Source of the DNA: Kitagawia praeruptora
Lineage: Eukaryota > Streptophyta > Magnoliopsida > Apiales > Apiaceae
Reading direction: 5' to 3'
Length of the DNA: 64,000 bases
Assembly (NCBI GenBank): GCA_037693485.1
Contig: CM075353.1
Coordinates: forward strand, 104,924,501 to 104,988,500
Each line of letters starts with the position of its first letter. Positions within the stretch are counted from its first letter, which is position 1. Below the pieces are notes generated by a model. It did not search any database and had not been told where the DNA came from. It saw only the letters and a program-made list of their open reading frames with translations. Below, one piece after another: positions 10,799 to 21,905 of this stretch. The position numbers and the translations under genes were made by a program.

Positions 10799-11353
10799 GG
10801 GTTAAGTATCAAAGTGGTCACTGAAGTGGAAGCCAAATATCAATTTGTTCACCGATCTTTACGGGGTATCATTTGAGTCATTAAAGTCATAATAAATATC
10901 AAACAAATACCTGTATATATGTACTCGGGAAGTAAAAGTAATTTTTCATTGAGTTCTACATATTTTTCTTAAATGCTACTATAATCAAATGAAAGATTAT
11001 GAATTCCAGTATTTTTGATAATATATTCAGAATTTAAAAAGTTCATTTACTATTTATTTTTAATTAAAACAAGGAAAATGACAATAAAATTAAAAATAAA
11101 TAGTAAATGAATTTTTAAAAATCTAAATATATTATCAGAAATACTAGAATTATTAACCTTTCGTTTGGTTATGGAATCATTCAATAAAAATGTGTAGAAC
11201 TCAATGAAAAATTATTTTTGCTTTTCGAGTACATTTTAAAGATATCCATTTGATATTTATTATGACTTTAATGATTCAAATGATACCCCGTAAAGATCGG
11301 TGAACGAATTGATATATGGCTTCCACTTCAGTGACCACTTTGATACTTAACCC
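10799..11353. mobile_element. Foldback Mutator-type MITE with long arms
   Basis: The ends GGGTTAAGTATCAAAGTGGT and ACCACTTTGATACTTAACCC are perfect inverses. The exact 10-bp duplication GATTTTATTT flanks the element (10789-10798 and 11354-11363). The inverted similarity continues through nearly the whole 555 bp; for example the left ACGGGGTATCATTTGAGTCA mirrors the right TGATTCAAATGATACCCCGT. The element is therefore almost entirely two arms of about 260 bp. No coding frame. Confidence 0.93.
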
Positions 11354-11493
11354 GATTTTATTTTGTCACTTTTGCTAAATAACTTGTCACAAAGAAGTTT
11401 GTTCCCGCCAGCTGTCACTTACTCGGAAAAAATGAGCAAATCAAAGTAAACCAAATCACTTCAAAGCTACCATTTGAGCAAAAAAAATATCTA

Positions 11494-11784
11494 CTCCCTC
11501 CGTTCCTCGTGGTTCTTTACATGGGGATGAACACGAAAACCAAGAAAATGTATAAAAAATGAGTAAAATTAGACGAAAAGTGGGTAAAGTGGTGGGACCT
11601 ATTAATATTTAATAATAGATTTGAGATAGTGAAGGAGAATAGTGGGTGTAATAGTGTTTTTTATTGTTAAATATATGAGATAGTGAGTGTAATAGTGGAA
11701 GAAACTTACTATTTTTGGGATGTAAAGAAATGAGAGGGACACCCCAAAATAGTAACTTTAAAGAAATGAGAGGGACAGGGGGAG
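11494..11784. mobile_element. Stowaway-like MITE
   Basis: It starts CTCCCTCCGTTCCTC and ends GAGAGGGACAGGGGGAG, which are near inverses. It is 291 bp long and flanked by TA on both sides. A direct echo of the right end lies just inside it (GAAATGAGAGGGACACC). No coding capacity. Confidence 0.9.
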
Positions 11785-11850
11785 TAGATACTCACCCCGA
11801 CTTACACAGGTTATCCGCATAACAACGTTAAAAAGGACGTTAAAAAGGAC

Positions 11851-12299
11851 GGGTAAAATATCAAACAGATACCTATAAATATGTGATCGAGAATTAAAAT
11901 AATTTTTTATTAAGTTCTATACATTTTTCTTCAATGCCACCGTAACCAAATGAAAAGTCATGGGTTCTAATATTTTAGATAATATATTTAAAATTTTTAA
12001 AATCTATTTACTATTTATTTTTAATTCAATCAAAGAAAATAATTAGAAAATCAAATATAAATAGTAAATAAATTCTAAAATATTTGAATATATTATCTAA
12101 AATATTAGAATCTATGACTTTTCATTTGGTTATGGTGGCATTGAAGAAAAATGTATAAAACTTAAAAAAAATTATTTTAATTCTCGATCACATATTTATA
12201 GGTATTTATTTGATATTTATTCTGACTTAAATGATTTAAATGAGATCCCGATAAAATCAGTAAGTAAAGTGATTCAGTGGCCAATTTGATATTTAACCC
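11851..12299. mobile_element. Diverged foldback element, same family as 10799-11353
   Basis: It starts GGGTAAAATATCAAA and ends TTTGATATTTAACCC. The internal arms are inverted about a centre near 12045 (AAATAGTAAATAAATTC opposite its inverse). Wording throughout matches the element at 10799-11353. The ends have decayed and I found no 10-bp target duplication, so this copy is older. Confidence 0.7.
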
Positions 12300-12638
12300 C
12301 AACTTTAAATACCATTAGTAGTAATAGTCGAGTATTTAGATAGATCTCACAAGTATAACTGAACACATGAAATCGACACGATTGGAGCGGATCTCCTGTT
12401 CTCTTTTCCATGCATCATTTTGTGTTTCTGCTCTTTTTTATTAAATGACCCATTTTAAATAAAATAAAAATAAAAATATTATTTTTATTAAAATGGATCC
12501 TACCAAGCGTACTTTTTAACAAATAACCCCTTTGTGTAAATTTTATGTTGTAAATGGTCTAATTTATTATAGTGAGACTGCATGTTTTTTTTTATAGTGA
12601 GATTGCATGTTACATGCATACAATAAGAGAAAAATGGG

Positions 12639-12817
12639 CCTGAGGTTGTACTTAGGGATCTCTCCTGAGATTAGAAAAGATTTGTACTATAAAATAAGGG
12701 GCCCCGCAGGGGCATTTTTGTAACTATCTATTTTTCTTCAATAATTTACATAAATACCCATCAATTTGTATGGGAATTGTCTTAACCTCAGGGTTTTTAG
12801 CTAAGGTCAACCTCAGG
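12639..12817. repeat. Dispersed repeat with 10-bp inverted ends, copy 2
   Basis: Begins CCTGAGGTTG and ends CAACCTCAGG, a perfect 10-bp inverted repeat around 179 bp. It contains the family signature GGGGCCCCGCAGGGGCATTT, also found in the copy at 5688-5878. No clear target duplication was found, so the transposon class is open. Confidence 0.7.
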
Positions 12818-12980
12818 CACATGAAACCCTAACAAAATTCTAATATATCTTAAATTTGAATATGTAGTAAATTAAAATTTAAAATATTTGTTTCATCAGA
12901 ATTTGGAACTTTTTTAATTAGAGTCGGTTATCAAACGCGTATCACGACTATCAGAATTTGTGCAGGCCTTCCTACTGAAG

Positions 12981-13509
12981 CAATGTTCTAAAAATCGCTA
13001 GGCGGGTCTAGGCGGTGAGCCTACCTTCTAGCGATTAATTGGTTAGAAGGCGATTAATCAGAACATTAATCGGATGTATTAAAATATTATTTTTTATATA
13101 ATTAATTTAGTTTTAATATTTAACAATATATTTTATATATATAAGTAAAAATATAAATATCTTCATTTTATTATTAAATATGATGAATGAAATTACCATT
13201 TCATGTGTAAAGTATATTTTTTATTTAAAAAAAATTATATTTTTAAAGTTTTATTCTTAATTTGACTGTTTTTTTTAAAATTTGACCGATTAATCGCCGC
13301 CTAATTAATACCTCCTAGGGCCGATTAATCGTCGCCTAATCGATTATTCCCGCCAAAAACTAATTAAACCGCCTAATACCACCTAGACCCGCCTAGGCGC
13401 CGCCTAATCAAAAAATGCCTAATAACCGATTTTTACAGAATTTAGGTGCTTCCAGGCCGCCTAGCGCCTAGGCAGTGATTAATCGGCCGCGTCCACTTTT
13501 AGAATACTG
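12981..13509. mobile_element. hAT-type MITE with CTAGGCG-rich ends
   Basis: The exact 8-bp duplication TACTGAAG flanks the element (12973-12980 and 13510-13517). The ends CAATGTTCTAAAAATCG and (reverse complement) CAGTATTCTAAAAGTGG match at 13 of 17 positions. Subterminal CGCCTAGGC and GATTAATCG words occur many times on both sides of an AT-rich centre, suggesting transposase-binding repeats. No transposase frame. Confidence 0.9.
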
Positions 13510-13516
13510 TACTGAA

Positions 13517-13617
13517 GACCCTGTGATTACGAAATCTAATTAAAATAAAGCTAGCTTATCCTCTAAAGGAGTAGACCCTGTGATTACGAAATCTAATTAA
13601 AGGAAAGCTAGCTTATC
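13517..13617. repeat. 57-bp tandem duplication
   Basis: GACCCTGTGATTACGAAATC...AAAGCTAGCTTATC occurs at 13517 and again at 13574 with small differences. It starts exactly at the hAT element's right target duplication. Confidence 0.85.
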
Positions 13618-14265
13618 GATCTTCTAGGGTTGAATACCTTGGAATTAAAGTATTAAATTTGGCGACGGACAGATTTAAGTTTAATCAGTTATCGAAGAAA
13701 ATAATTTATAATTATATAATACTAATTTATTTTTGTCCTGTTACTTTGATTTGCTCGAAAAAGATATTTAAAAAGTGTTCTACAAAGGAGATAGTTTCAT
13801 TATATCCTTTTAGATCCTTATCCAAGTAAAAAACTTTGGTTATCGTATATTTTTAAAATAAATTATTTCACATATAAAAAAACAATTATCCAAAATGGAT
13901 ATAAATTTAAAAAAGTTGTATTAAAACTCAATTTCTTAATATTAAAAAGTGTACTTGAATTATATTTAAATATTAAAATGGTTTTTATTAATTTAAATCA
14001 AGTATAAATAAATTTCCTGAATCGAAAAGAATTGTTAATGTAAAAACTTGTCATTTTCTTCTCTCTTGAGTTTTCGTGTAGTTTTAATCTTTCAAAACTA
14101 ATTTTTAAACTCGCAAAAATTGTAAATTAAATGTGTAGAACATAATATTAAATTTTTAACTATAATCTGGTCATGTTTTCTTTCATTTTTTCAAATTTAA
14201 ATTTTTTTGATTTTCTATAATAAAATATTTAAATTTATTTATTAGAAATCCATTATAACACAAAA

Positions 14266-14268
<3 letters not shown>
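13618..14268. other. AT-rich intergenic DNA, nothing recognised
   Basis: No open frame of note, RNA gene or transposon end is seen. Confidence 0.4.

Positions 14269-14305
<37 letters not shown>
14269..14305. repeat. (TA)n microsatellite
   Basis: About 18 uninterrupted TA units, ending at the left arm of the inverted repeat at 14307. Confidence 0.95.
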
Positions 14306-14306
<1 letters not shown>

Positions 14307-14309
<3 letters not shown>

Positions 14310-14390
14310 TTTTGGCACTGCACGTGATGGCAGATGACGTGGCGCTACCACGTGGTAGTGACACGTCGACATGGCGCAGTGCCAAATTTT
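14307..14390. repeat. 84-bp inverted repeat with ACGTGG cores
   Basis: AAATTTTGGCACTGC at the left mirrors GCAGTGCCAAATTTT at the right. Between them lie GATGACGTGGCGC and a central CCACGTGG. The whole block can form a hairpin and is much more GC-rich than its surroundings. TGACGTGGC and CACGTG are bZIP/bHLH-type binding cores, also abundant in the CACTA at 22751-28184. It may be a tiny MITE, but I found no target duplication. Confidence 0.75.
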
Positions 14391-15744
14391 TTTTTTTCTT
14401 GCGAAAGCTTTTTTGGGAAATAATTAAAAAAATTTGGTTTTGTTGTATAAAAAAATATATTATTTTCTCTGATTCTCTATATAACAAATTCTCTCGAAAG
14501 GAATTCTATATATATATATATACTTACATATATATTTCCTTGATACTTATGAAAAAATTTAACATAAGTTTTTTATTAAATGATAACTTCTTCACTAATT
14601 ATGAAGAATATTGATCAAAGTAGAATTCCATTATGAAAATGAAGACCTAATTATTTTGAACAAATATGTATAACGAACATGCGAACAAAAAATAAATAGA
14701 TTAATTTAATTAATATTTAAAAAATATATATAATTTGCTCATTATTCTTTAAATTTTATGCGTATCATTATCATTTCTGTTATACAACAAAAATCTAACA
14801 CATATATTAAATTAATTATATTATATCAGTTGGTACAACCATGACAATAATATATGTGCATTGCAGTATATATTATATTTTATACGAAATTTTGGTTATC
14901 AAGACACAATATTTACAAAAAAAATATATTAACTGTTATTTATTATAGGAAACATATGAAAATTGTTAGATCTAATATATTGAAATATGCCATATTTTAT
15001 TAGATAAACTGCTTTTTCATAAATTTAAAGTTTGAACCCCATCTAAAATATATTAAGAATAAATTTGTATTTTTGCCTTAAAAATATCAACTAAGTTTAA
15101 AAATTAATAACATTAAATATTAAAAAAAATGTAAAATATTTAAAAATATTATTAAAAAATAATGATATGAATTCTAAGCTAATTAAAATAAAAAATTAAA
15201 AGAACTCATGATACGCGGGCACAATTTTTTAAGTATTTTCTTTTCACATACAAAATTTCTGCCAAACAAAAAATTTTAACCAGAAACCAGCACATTTATA
15301 TGATTTAATTCATATTGATCAACAGACGAAATAATTTAATAAGTGGTTTACAGCCAACCATATTACTTAAATTTTAAGTTACTAAATTTCAAAATTTAAA
15401 TGTATATATTTTATTATTTAAATTTTATGCATATATAGGACAATGTCTCAATATTCTTCTCCAGATTCTTCTAGGGTTCGGATTTCGGAATAACCCTTTT
15501 GTCTCTTTAACTCGATTCAAAAGAAACAGTTGCTTTCTTATCTTGTGAGAATTGTTCTTTCTTCTTACCCAATTTATACCCTAACTTTAGTTATGAATAT
15601 GACTAAAGATAGTTTTAGAATTTTTTATTCTAAAAAAAACAGAGACTAAAGATAGAAATTGATGTGAGATTTTAATTAGAGCGGATCCTAAGTAGGGTTC
15701 AGTTCTGCTTGTTGTGTACGTTTAGGTTTCTATATGCATCCCTA
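14391..15744. other. AT-rich intergenic DNA, nothing recognised
   Basis: Mostly A/T with short TA runs (14509-14532). The 100-codon open frame overlapping the hairpin at 14312-14614 is low-complexity and not called. Confidence 0.4.
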
Positions 15745-15910
15745 ACACTGTGTTCCAGAAACTTTTTTTGGAAAGAAAAGAAAAGTTCCACAACTTGTTC
15801 CTGAATAATTTATTTGGAAAGAAAGGAAAAGAAAGCTAAAGAATAGGAAAGAAATTCTTTATACGTTTTCTATTCTTTTCTTTTCTATCCTAGATTCGGG
15901 AACACAGTGT
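15745..15910. mobile_element. Candidate short TIR element
   Basis: ACACTGTGTTCCAGAA and TTCGGGAACACAGTGT are inverted ends enclosing 166 bp of purine-rich GGAAAGAAAAG-type sequence and its complement. Outside lie 15-bp direct repeats GGTTTC(T/G)ATATGCAT at 15725-15739 and 15923-15937, too far from the ends to be a simple target duplication. The class is not assigned. Confidence 0.5.
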
Positions 15911-16729
15911 AAAAGAAAAAAAAGGTTTCGATATGCATTAGTTACTTAAGATCCATATATAGACAGTACTGTCTATGTTCAAACTAATTAATATATATAG
16001 CTAAATCGAGAACTCCATTCAAAATTACTTATTAATTACTTTTCAATATATTTCAAGAGAGGTAGATAAATAGCTATATAGGTTTTGAATTTCTTACAAA
16101 TAAAAAAAATTAAAAGGGAAATTAATGAATTATTTTCCCCTCACATTCTCTTCTGCAGGTGTTGTATATGTACGTTGCATTGTTCGTGTTATGTTTGCAT
16201 GATGTTCATATAACTTTTGCAGTTCGAAGAATTTTAAGTGATTTGATCGTCACCGAATCCCATAACCCTATAACAAAAATTTAGGTATTAAGAAATGAAA
16301 TAATAATAATTGTGTTTGGTTGATCGGGTAGGGGTTCAAAAAAAAGAAAATAATGATATACTAAACACTATTAATAAGCCAAAACACATTAAAATTCTAT
16401 TTGAGTAAAATATGAAATATCTAATTACAAAAATTGTAATATAGTAATATATATGCACATGATATTAAAAACGAATTACAAAAGAAAATAAAAAGCGATA
16501 CACCAATACATGTCGTGGCATTTATGCTATAAATAATACGACGTTGGTTATGCTATAAATTAATTACGACAATTGAAATAGTGAGCAGGAAAATTTCATT
16601 ATTGATTAAAATTTAAAATTTAAAGTGCTGATCGATATATAGTGTACAACAATTCAAAATTTGGTTACCAAAGTGAGATGCGATCAAAGTTAACTGATCT
16701 AATATATAATTTAAGCGTACATGTCTGTC
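15911..16729. other. Upstream region of the VWA-domain gene
   Basis: AT-rich and without a coding frame. By position it includes the distal promoter of the gene starting at 16830. I can support only the TATA box at 16730; no other element is confidently seen. Confidence 0.4.
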
Positions 16730-16737
16730 TATAAATA
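16730..16737 (+). promoter_or_regulatory. TATA box of the VWA-domain gene
   Basis: TATAAATA lies 100 bases upstream of the ATG at 16830, in a GC-richer stretch. This predicts a start near 16760-16770 and a 5' UTR of about 60-70 bases. It is the only good TATA match in the right window. Confidence 0.7.
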
Positions 16738-16829
16738 GCGTTGGCTGGACTGCAGCAAGCTAATTAAGATAGGTCCAAGGAATTAAGTAAATTGATTCAT
16801 CAGTCAAGTGTATTACTTTTCTTTGCAAA

Positions 16830-18852
16830 ATGTCGTTCGAAGATGATGAGCCAATTGTTGCAAACATTAATGGCAGAGGTTCTATAGTTTCTTAATTTCA
16901 TTCAAAATTATTCAAGTGTATTAGTTTTATTATTAGTTTGATTGATTGATTAGGTTTAATGTGTGCAGCTAAGTTGTTTACTTTACGTATGCAGTTTGTC
17001 GAATTGAATGTGTATATATACAAATATATTGAAACTAATTGGAAGTAATCTGAATGCTTGGTTGTATGTACAGATGACGCAGATGATTTCGATTTTGAAA
17101 ATGCAAACGTCGAAATCCGGAATGCGGTCGAGGCACCGCTGGAGGAATTCAGATTGAGGGTAATGCTGGAGGTGACCGCACTATCAAGTGTGGACAATAG
17201 ACCAGGACTAGATCTTGTGACGGTCTTGGATGTCAGTGGCAGCATGGCGGGAAGTAAGATAGAAAAGCTGAAAAGTGCAATGGAATTCATGCTGAAGAAA
17301 CTTAGCCCCATTGATCGTTTGTCGATTATCACATTCTCTGATGCTGGCAATAGGTTGTGCCCATTGCGACTGATGACTGAAAATTCTAAAAAGGATGTAA
17401 TGGAGCTGATCAACAATATGGTTGCTGGAGGTAACACAAATATTACTGACGGCCTTCAGAAGGCCTTACAAGTGTTGAATGAACGTAAAATCAAGGATGG
17501 CCGTGCCATTGCCATCATGCTTATGTCAGATGGTGAGCAGAACAAAGGCGGGGATGCTGCGCAACTTCAGGTGCCGAATGTGCCCGTTTACACTTTTAAG
17601 TTTGGCACCGGTGACCCAAATGGGGATCCCGAAAAAATGGTTAATGTAAGTATTGACGGTCCTGTATCCTCTAACTGTCTGCCAGATTCAGATTGTATGC
17701 CTGTCAATTTAAAGTAATTGTTGTATATGTTAACTACTAATTCCTAGCGCATTGGTTACATCTAACAGGTGCTGTTTACCATAGCTAAAAAGAGCTCCGG
17801 GGGAACGTTCTCAGATATTGAAAAGGAAAAGGATTTGAATACTGCATTTGCCATGTGTTTGGCGGGTCTTCTCACAGTGGCTGTTCAGGGACTGATTATG
17901 AACATTGCACCAAAAGAAGGAAAATCGAGAATCGAGAATATAAGTGCAGGAGACTACAAGCAATCCGATTATCTGAAGGATGGCAGCAAAAACGTTACGT
18001 TTGGTGTTCTATATCAGAGAGAGACACGCAAAGTCTTGGTAGACCTTGTTCTGTTTAAGGTTGAAAAAGACGAGTCGGATGTAGTGGTCTTCGTTAGTGT
18101 GATGTCCAGGTCCAGGTGCGTTGCATAGCTTTGTTATATTTTCTAAGTAAATACATTGATCAGTTATGTTGTGTAATATTAAGTTATTTATGCAATTTTA
18201 TATTTTCTACTGCAGCAATGATCTAGAGGTCGATGACCTACTTAAAGGGGATTTCGATAGTAATATATCTGCAACAGTGAAACGCACAGGCACATTTAAA
18301 AAGCTGGAACAGAAACCTGAGGTGATCATTGAGGAGAGCCGTGTGGAGGCTACAAAAATGATGAAAGAAGCTCGGGAAATGGCTGACAATAACAATATGA
18401 AAGGTGCTAAGAACAAGATTGTTACTGCCCAGAATATGCTTGAAGATGTGGACATTGAAGGGTCTGTTAAAATCCTTGAGATGCTGAAGCAGGAGCTGGA
18501 TCAGTTTATGGCATATCTGCAATCACCAGAGCTGTACAAAACACATGGCCGTGCTTTTGCATTATCCTCTGAACTATCTCACGACCGTCAACGTTTTGCC
18601 GCAAGAGGTGATATGGAGAAGCCGGGTGCATTTTCTACTCCGCGTATGGAGGCATACCAAGAGCAAGCCAAATCATTTGACAAGGATCCGACAAAGCCAG
18701 TGCCTACAGTTGAGGAAGATCAGAAGAAAGATATTGCTGCTGATCCCCTTGGCCCAATCATCAGACCTCTTACGGTTTATCTTCAACGGGCTATTCAGGC
18801 GCTCCAGTCTATTCAAACCATACTCAAGTCTGCTTCCCGTCGTCGAGAGTGA
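16830..18852 (+). CDS. VWA-domain protein, RING-less, four exons
   Basis: Exons by splice sites and frame: 16830-16878, 17074-17645, 17769-18115, 18216-18852. They sum to 1605 nt (534 residues plus stop) and stay in frame; all introns are GT-AG. The start is the first ATG after the TATA box, giving M-S-F-E-D-D-E-P-I-V. The VWA domain (about residues 65-240) has an intact metal site: D-V-S-G-S-M, the T of GGNTNITDGL, and M-S-D-G-E. The C-terminal half (DLLKGDFD, then a charged helical region and a short basic end R-R-R-E) matches the layout of plant VWA proteins of the WAV3 group. Those carry an N-terminal RING and act as E3 ligases in growth responses; this one has no cysteines for a RING. 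It may bind partners without ligase activity. The exon 3 donor could also lie six bases earlier. No frame damage is seen. Confidence 0.88.
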
Positions 18853-19073
18853 ATGTACTCACCCTGTTGTGGTAGTACCTTATTATCTATAATTCTCGTT
18901 TGAATTTTGAATTTCAATAATCCCACTCAGCCGGTTTAGCTCAAACATTTGTTGCTATGCGCGAGAGAAACCTGGAGGGTGATGAGTTGTGTTGTTTGTT
19001 TTGATGGCGTTGCATGCATGTTTTCCGTTTTCTTGTTTGTTTGTTTGTAATTCGCATGTAAGTTTATTCTATA

Positions 19074-19079
19074 AATAAA
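19074..19079 (+). terminator. Poly(A) signal of the VWA-domain gene
   Basis: AATAAA about 220 bases after the stop, preceded by T-rich TTGTTTGTTTGTAA, a usual arrangement for plant 3' ends. It is the best candidate downstream. Confidence 0.5.
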
Positions 19080-19662
19080 AGGTGTGAGTTTTCTGATTCC
19101 GGTTTTTGGTAGCGGCTTGTTGAGCAAAGAAAAGCAGGGAGCTACGGTCTACGTGCTATTTGACTCACAAAACAGTTTTTTTCCACAGCACATATACGAG
19201 AGACTTAGGTCATATTGGACAAATTACTTTCGATTGCGGCTAGGATTGAAAATGGTAAAATTTTAAGAACGGTCAAAAATAATTGATCGAATCTATATAT
19301 ATTTTCAACTAATTTTTCTTGTTGGTCGAATTTAGTACCGTTTAAAAGAAGGAGGGAAAGTTCCCGCCAGTCTTAAAAATAATTTCGATCATATTTGATC
19401 GAATTAAGAAATTATAGGTGAGCTGGAAAATTGCTGTTCATTTTTAAAAATTTAATGCAAATGGGAAAATTTCCGCCAAACAAAAAAATTTAAAAACTAA
19501 AATTTACGGTTCAACTAAAATTAAATTCTTTATTAAATATTTAAAGTTTTATACACAACATGAAATAATACATACAAGGATAACAATCATTATATATATA
19601 AATTTAGTTTGTGCAAAAAAAATTGTATGATAAGACAATGTTGAATTTTTATTTAATAGCAC
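19080..19662. other. Intergenic DNA downstream of the VWA-domain gene
   Basis: Contains GATCGAATT/AATTCGATC-like words (19280-19410) and two CCCGCCA/CCGCCA patches, but no coding frame or clear transposon. It ends at a CACTA-like terminus at 19663. Confidence 0.35.
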
Positions 19663-19675
19663 TACAAGAAAAGCA
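19663..19675 (+). mobile_element. Orphan CACTA-type terminus
   Basis: CACTACAAGAAAA is the common left end of plant CACTA (En/Spm) transposons. Eight bases after it, Copia gag-like sequence begins abruptly. I found no inverted partner (TTTTCTTGTAGTG) in the window, so the element is truncated, or its other end is beyond the window or rearranged. Confidence 0.45.
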
Positions 19676-19683
19676 ATAACTAT

Positions 19684-21905
19684 ATGCCTATTCCCAATGC
19701 TCCTAGGAAGAAATGTTACAGCTGTGAAAATCCTAACCATCTTGCTACTTTTTGCAAGAAGAATAAAAATATAAACTCTATACTTCCTAAGTCAGGAGTT
19801 AAGAGTGGTTCAGTTAGGTTTAAGCCACAGAATTCTTGTTTTCATTGTGGCAGTATTTGGCATTCTATTTATACATGCAAAGAGTATCATAATTTGTATT
19901 ATGATTATTATGAACTTAAACCCTCTTTGAATAAATTCAAGATTGATTCCACATGTATAAATTCTGATAAAAAGAATGTTAGCACAAACTCTGATAAGAC
20001 TTCTGCTGCAAAAGCTAACAAACTTAATAAGGTCAAAGGATCCAAGTAAGTCTAGGTCCTTAAAACTAATCATTAGTGGTTTTTGTGATTGCAGGGTAAC
20101 AGGAAAAAAATATCCTTGTTCTGGACAGTGGATGCTCAGGACACATGACTGGAAATAAAGCCCTGCTATCAGAATTTGTGGAGAAAGTTGGCCCAAGTGT
20201 TTCTTATGGAGATGGCAACATAGGAAGGACTCTGGGATATGGCAATATCAATCTTGGGAATGTCATCATTGAAACTGTAGCTCTAGTCTCAGGACTCAAA
20301 CATAATCTGCTAAGTGTGAGTCAAATCTGTGACATAGGTTATCATGTGGATTTCTATGAAGAACACTGTGAAGTTATAAGCAAATCTACAGGCAAAGTTG
20401 TTCTGAAGGGATACAAGCATGGTAACATTTATGAAGCCAAGCTTTCAACAAACTCTGAAGGCTCTGCAATCTGTCTACTGAGTAGAGCATCAATTGAAGA
20501 AAGCTGGAACTGGCACAAGAGACTTTCTCATCTGAATTTCAACAGCATTAATGAGCTAGTGAAGAAAGATCTTGTGAGAGGATTGCCCAAATCAGTTTTT
20601 ACTCCAGATGGCCTATGTGACTCATGTCAGAAGGCAAAACAAAGGAAAACTTCATTCAAAAGTAAGACTGAATCCTCAATTCTTGAGCCATATCACTTAT
20701 TGCATATTGATTTATTTGGTCTAGTAAATATAATGTCTATTGGAAAGAAAAAGTATGCTTTGGTTATTGTTGATGAATACACCAGATATACATGGGTGTA
20801 TTTCATGTACAAGAAAGAAGAAACTGCATCAATCTAAACAGAGCATGTCAGACCTGGACAAAGGATCTAAGCATACAGTGAATATCATAAGGAGTGATAA
20901 TGGCACTGAGTTCAAGAATGTAGCCATGAAAGAGTTTTGTAAAGAAAATGGATTAAAGCAAGAATTCTCTGCACCTGGAACTCCACAACAAAATGGAGTA
21001 GTAGAGAGAAAGAACAGGACTCTCATAGAAGTTGCAAGGACCATGCTTGATGAAGCAAAGCTACCAACTTACTTCTGGGCTGAAGCTGTGCAAGTTGCTT
21101 GTTTCACATAGAATGCTACACTCATAAACAAGCATGGTAAAACACCATATGAGATGGTGAAAAATAAGAAGCCAAACCTGAAGTACTTTCATGTGTTTAG
21201 ATGTAAATGTTTTGTTCTTAAGACTCATCCAGAATAGCTTTCCAAATTTGATTTAAAAGCTGATGAAGGAATCTTTGTTGATACCCATTATCGACAAAAG
21301 CATTCAGAGTCTATAATCTGAGAACAAAAGTGGTCATGGAATCTATCCATGTGTCTTTTGATGATAAAAAGATAACAGGACTTGAAGATTTTGATGAACA
21401 TGACCAGCTGAGATTTGAGAATGAAGAAATAAATGCTGATTTACAAAATTCTGATACTCTTTTAGACTCTATTGTTTAATTTATACCAGTAGATCAGACA
21501 GCAGCACATGTTGAGGGGGAGCAAGTGAACGATGAAAATGAACCCCAATCAAGTGAAGAAACATCAAAGAATGCATCTACTGCTAATGATGCATTAAACT
21601 CTGATTCATCAAACTCTGAAAGCAACAGCTCAGGGGGAGCAAACAATGATTTTGGATCTACTAGTCACCACACTCAACACAATTACGAACTTGGGGAATC
21701 ATCAAGATCAAATCTGCCAAGACAAAGGGTATGGAGTAAAGCGCATCCCTTTGAATAGATCATTGGTGAACCGGACAAGGGTGTACAGACTAAAAGAACA
21801 ACACAGAATGAATGCAATTTCGTAGGATTTTTATCTCAAATTGAACCTAAAAAGGTTAATGAAGCTCTTGATGATCCAGATTGGGTAACTGCAATGCAGG
21901 AACTG
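19684..21905 (+). pseudogene. Copia gag zinc knuckles, protease and integrase, broken
   Basis: Part one (19684-20049) has two CX2CX4HX4C knuckles (C-Y-S-C...C and C-F-H-C...C), which bind RNA in the nucleocapsid. The protease start LDSGCSGHMTGNK follows at about 20120, but two extra A's in an A-run near 20106 (seven, against five in the inverted copy) shift the frame. The pre-integrase zinc region (H-K-R-L-S-H...C-D-S-C) and integrase follow, with catalytic residues D (HIDLFG), D (RSDNGTEF) and E (NGVVERKN) all present. Stops or frameshifts fall near 20837, 21109 and 21235. A degraded serine-rich linker (21525-21760) leads to the RT start (NEALDDPDWVTAMQEE), where the sequence switches to the opposite strand at about 21906. 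Confidence 0.88.

Noticed and set aside
14312..14614. 100-codon frame across the ACGTG hairpin
   Set aside because: Poly-F/Y/I low complexity read through a hairpin and TA runs; no similarity to a protein family.
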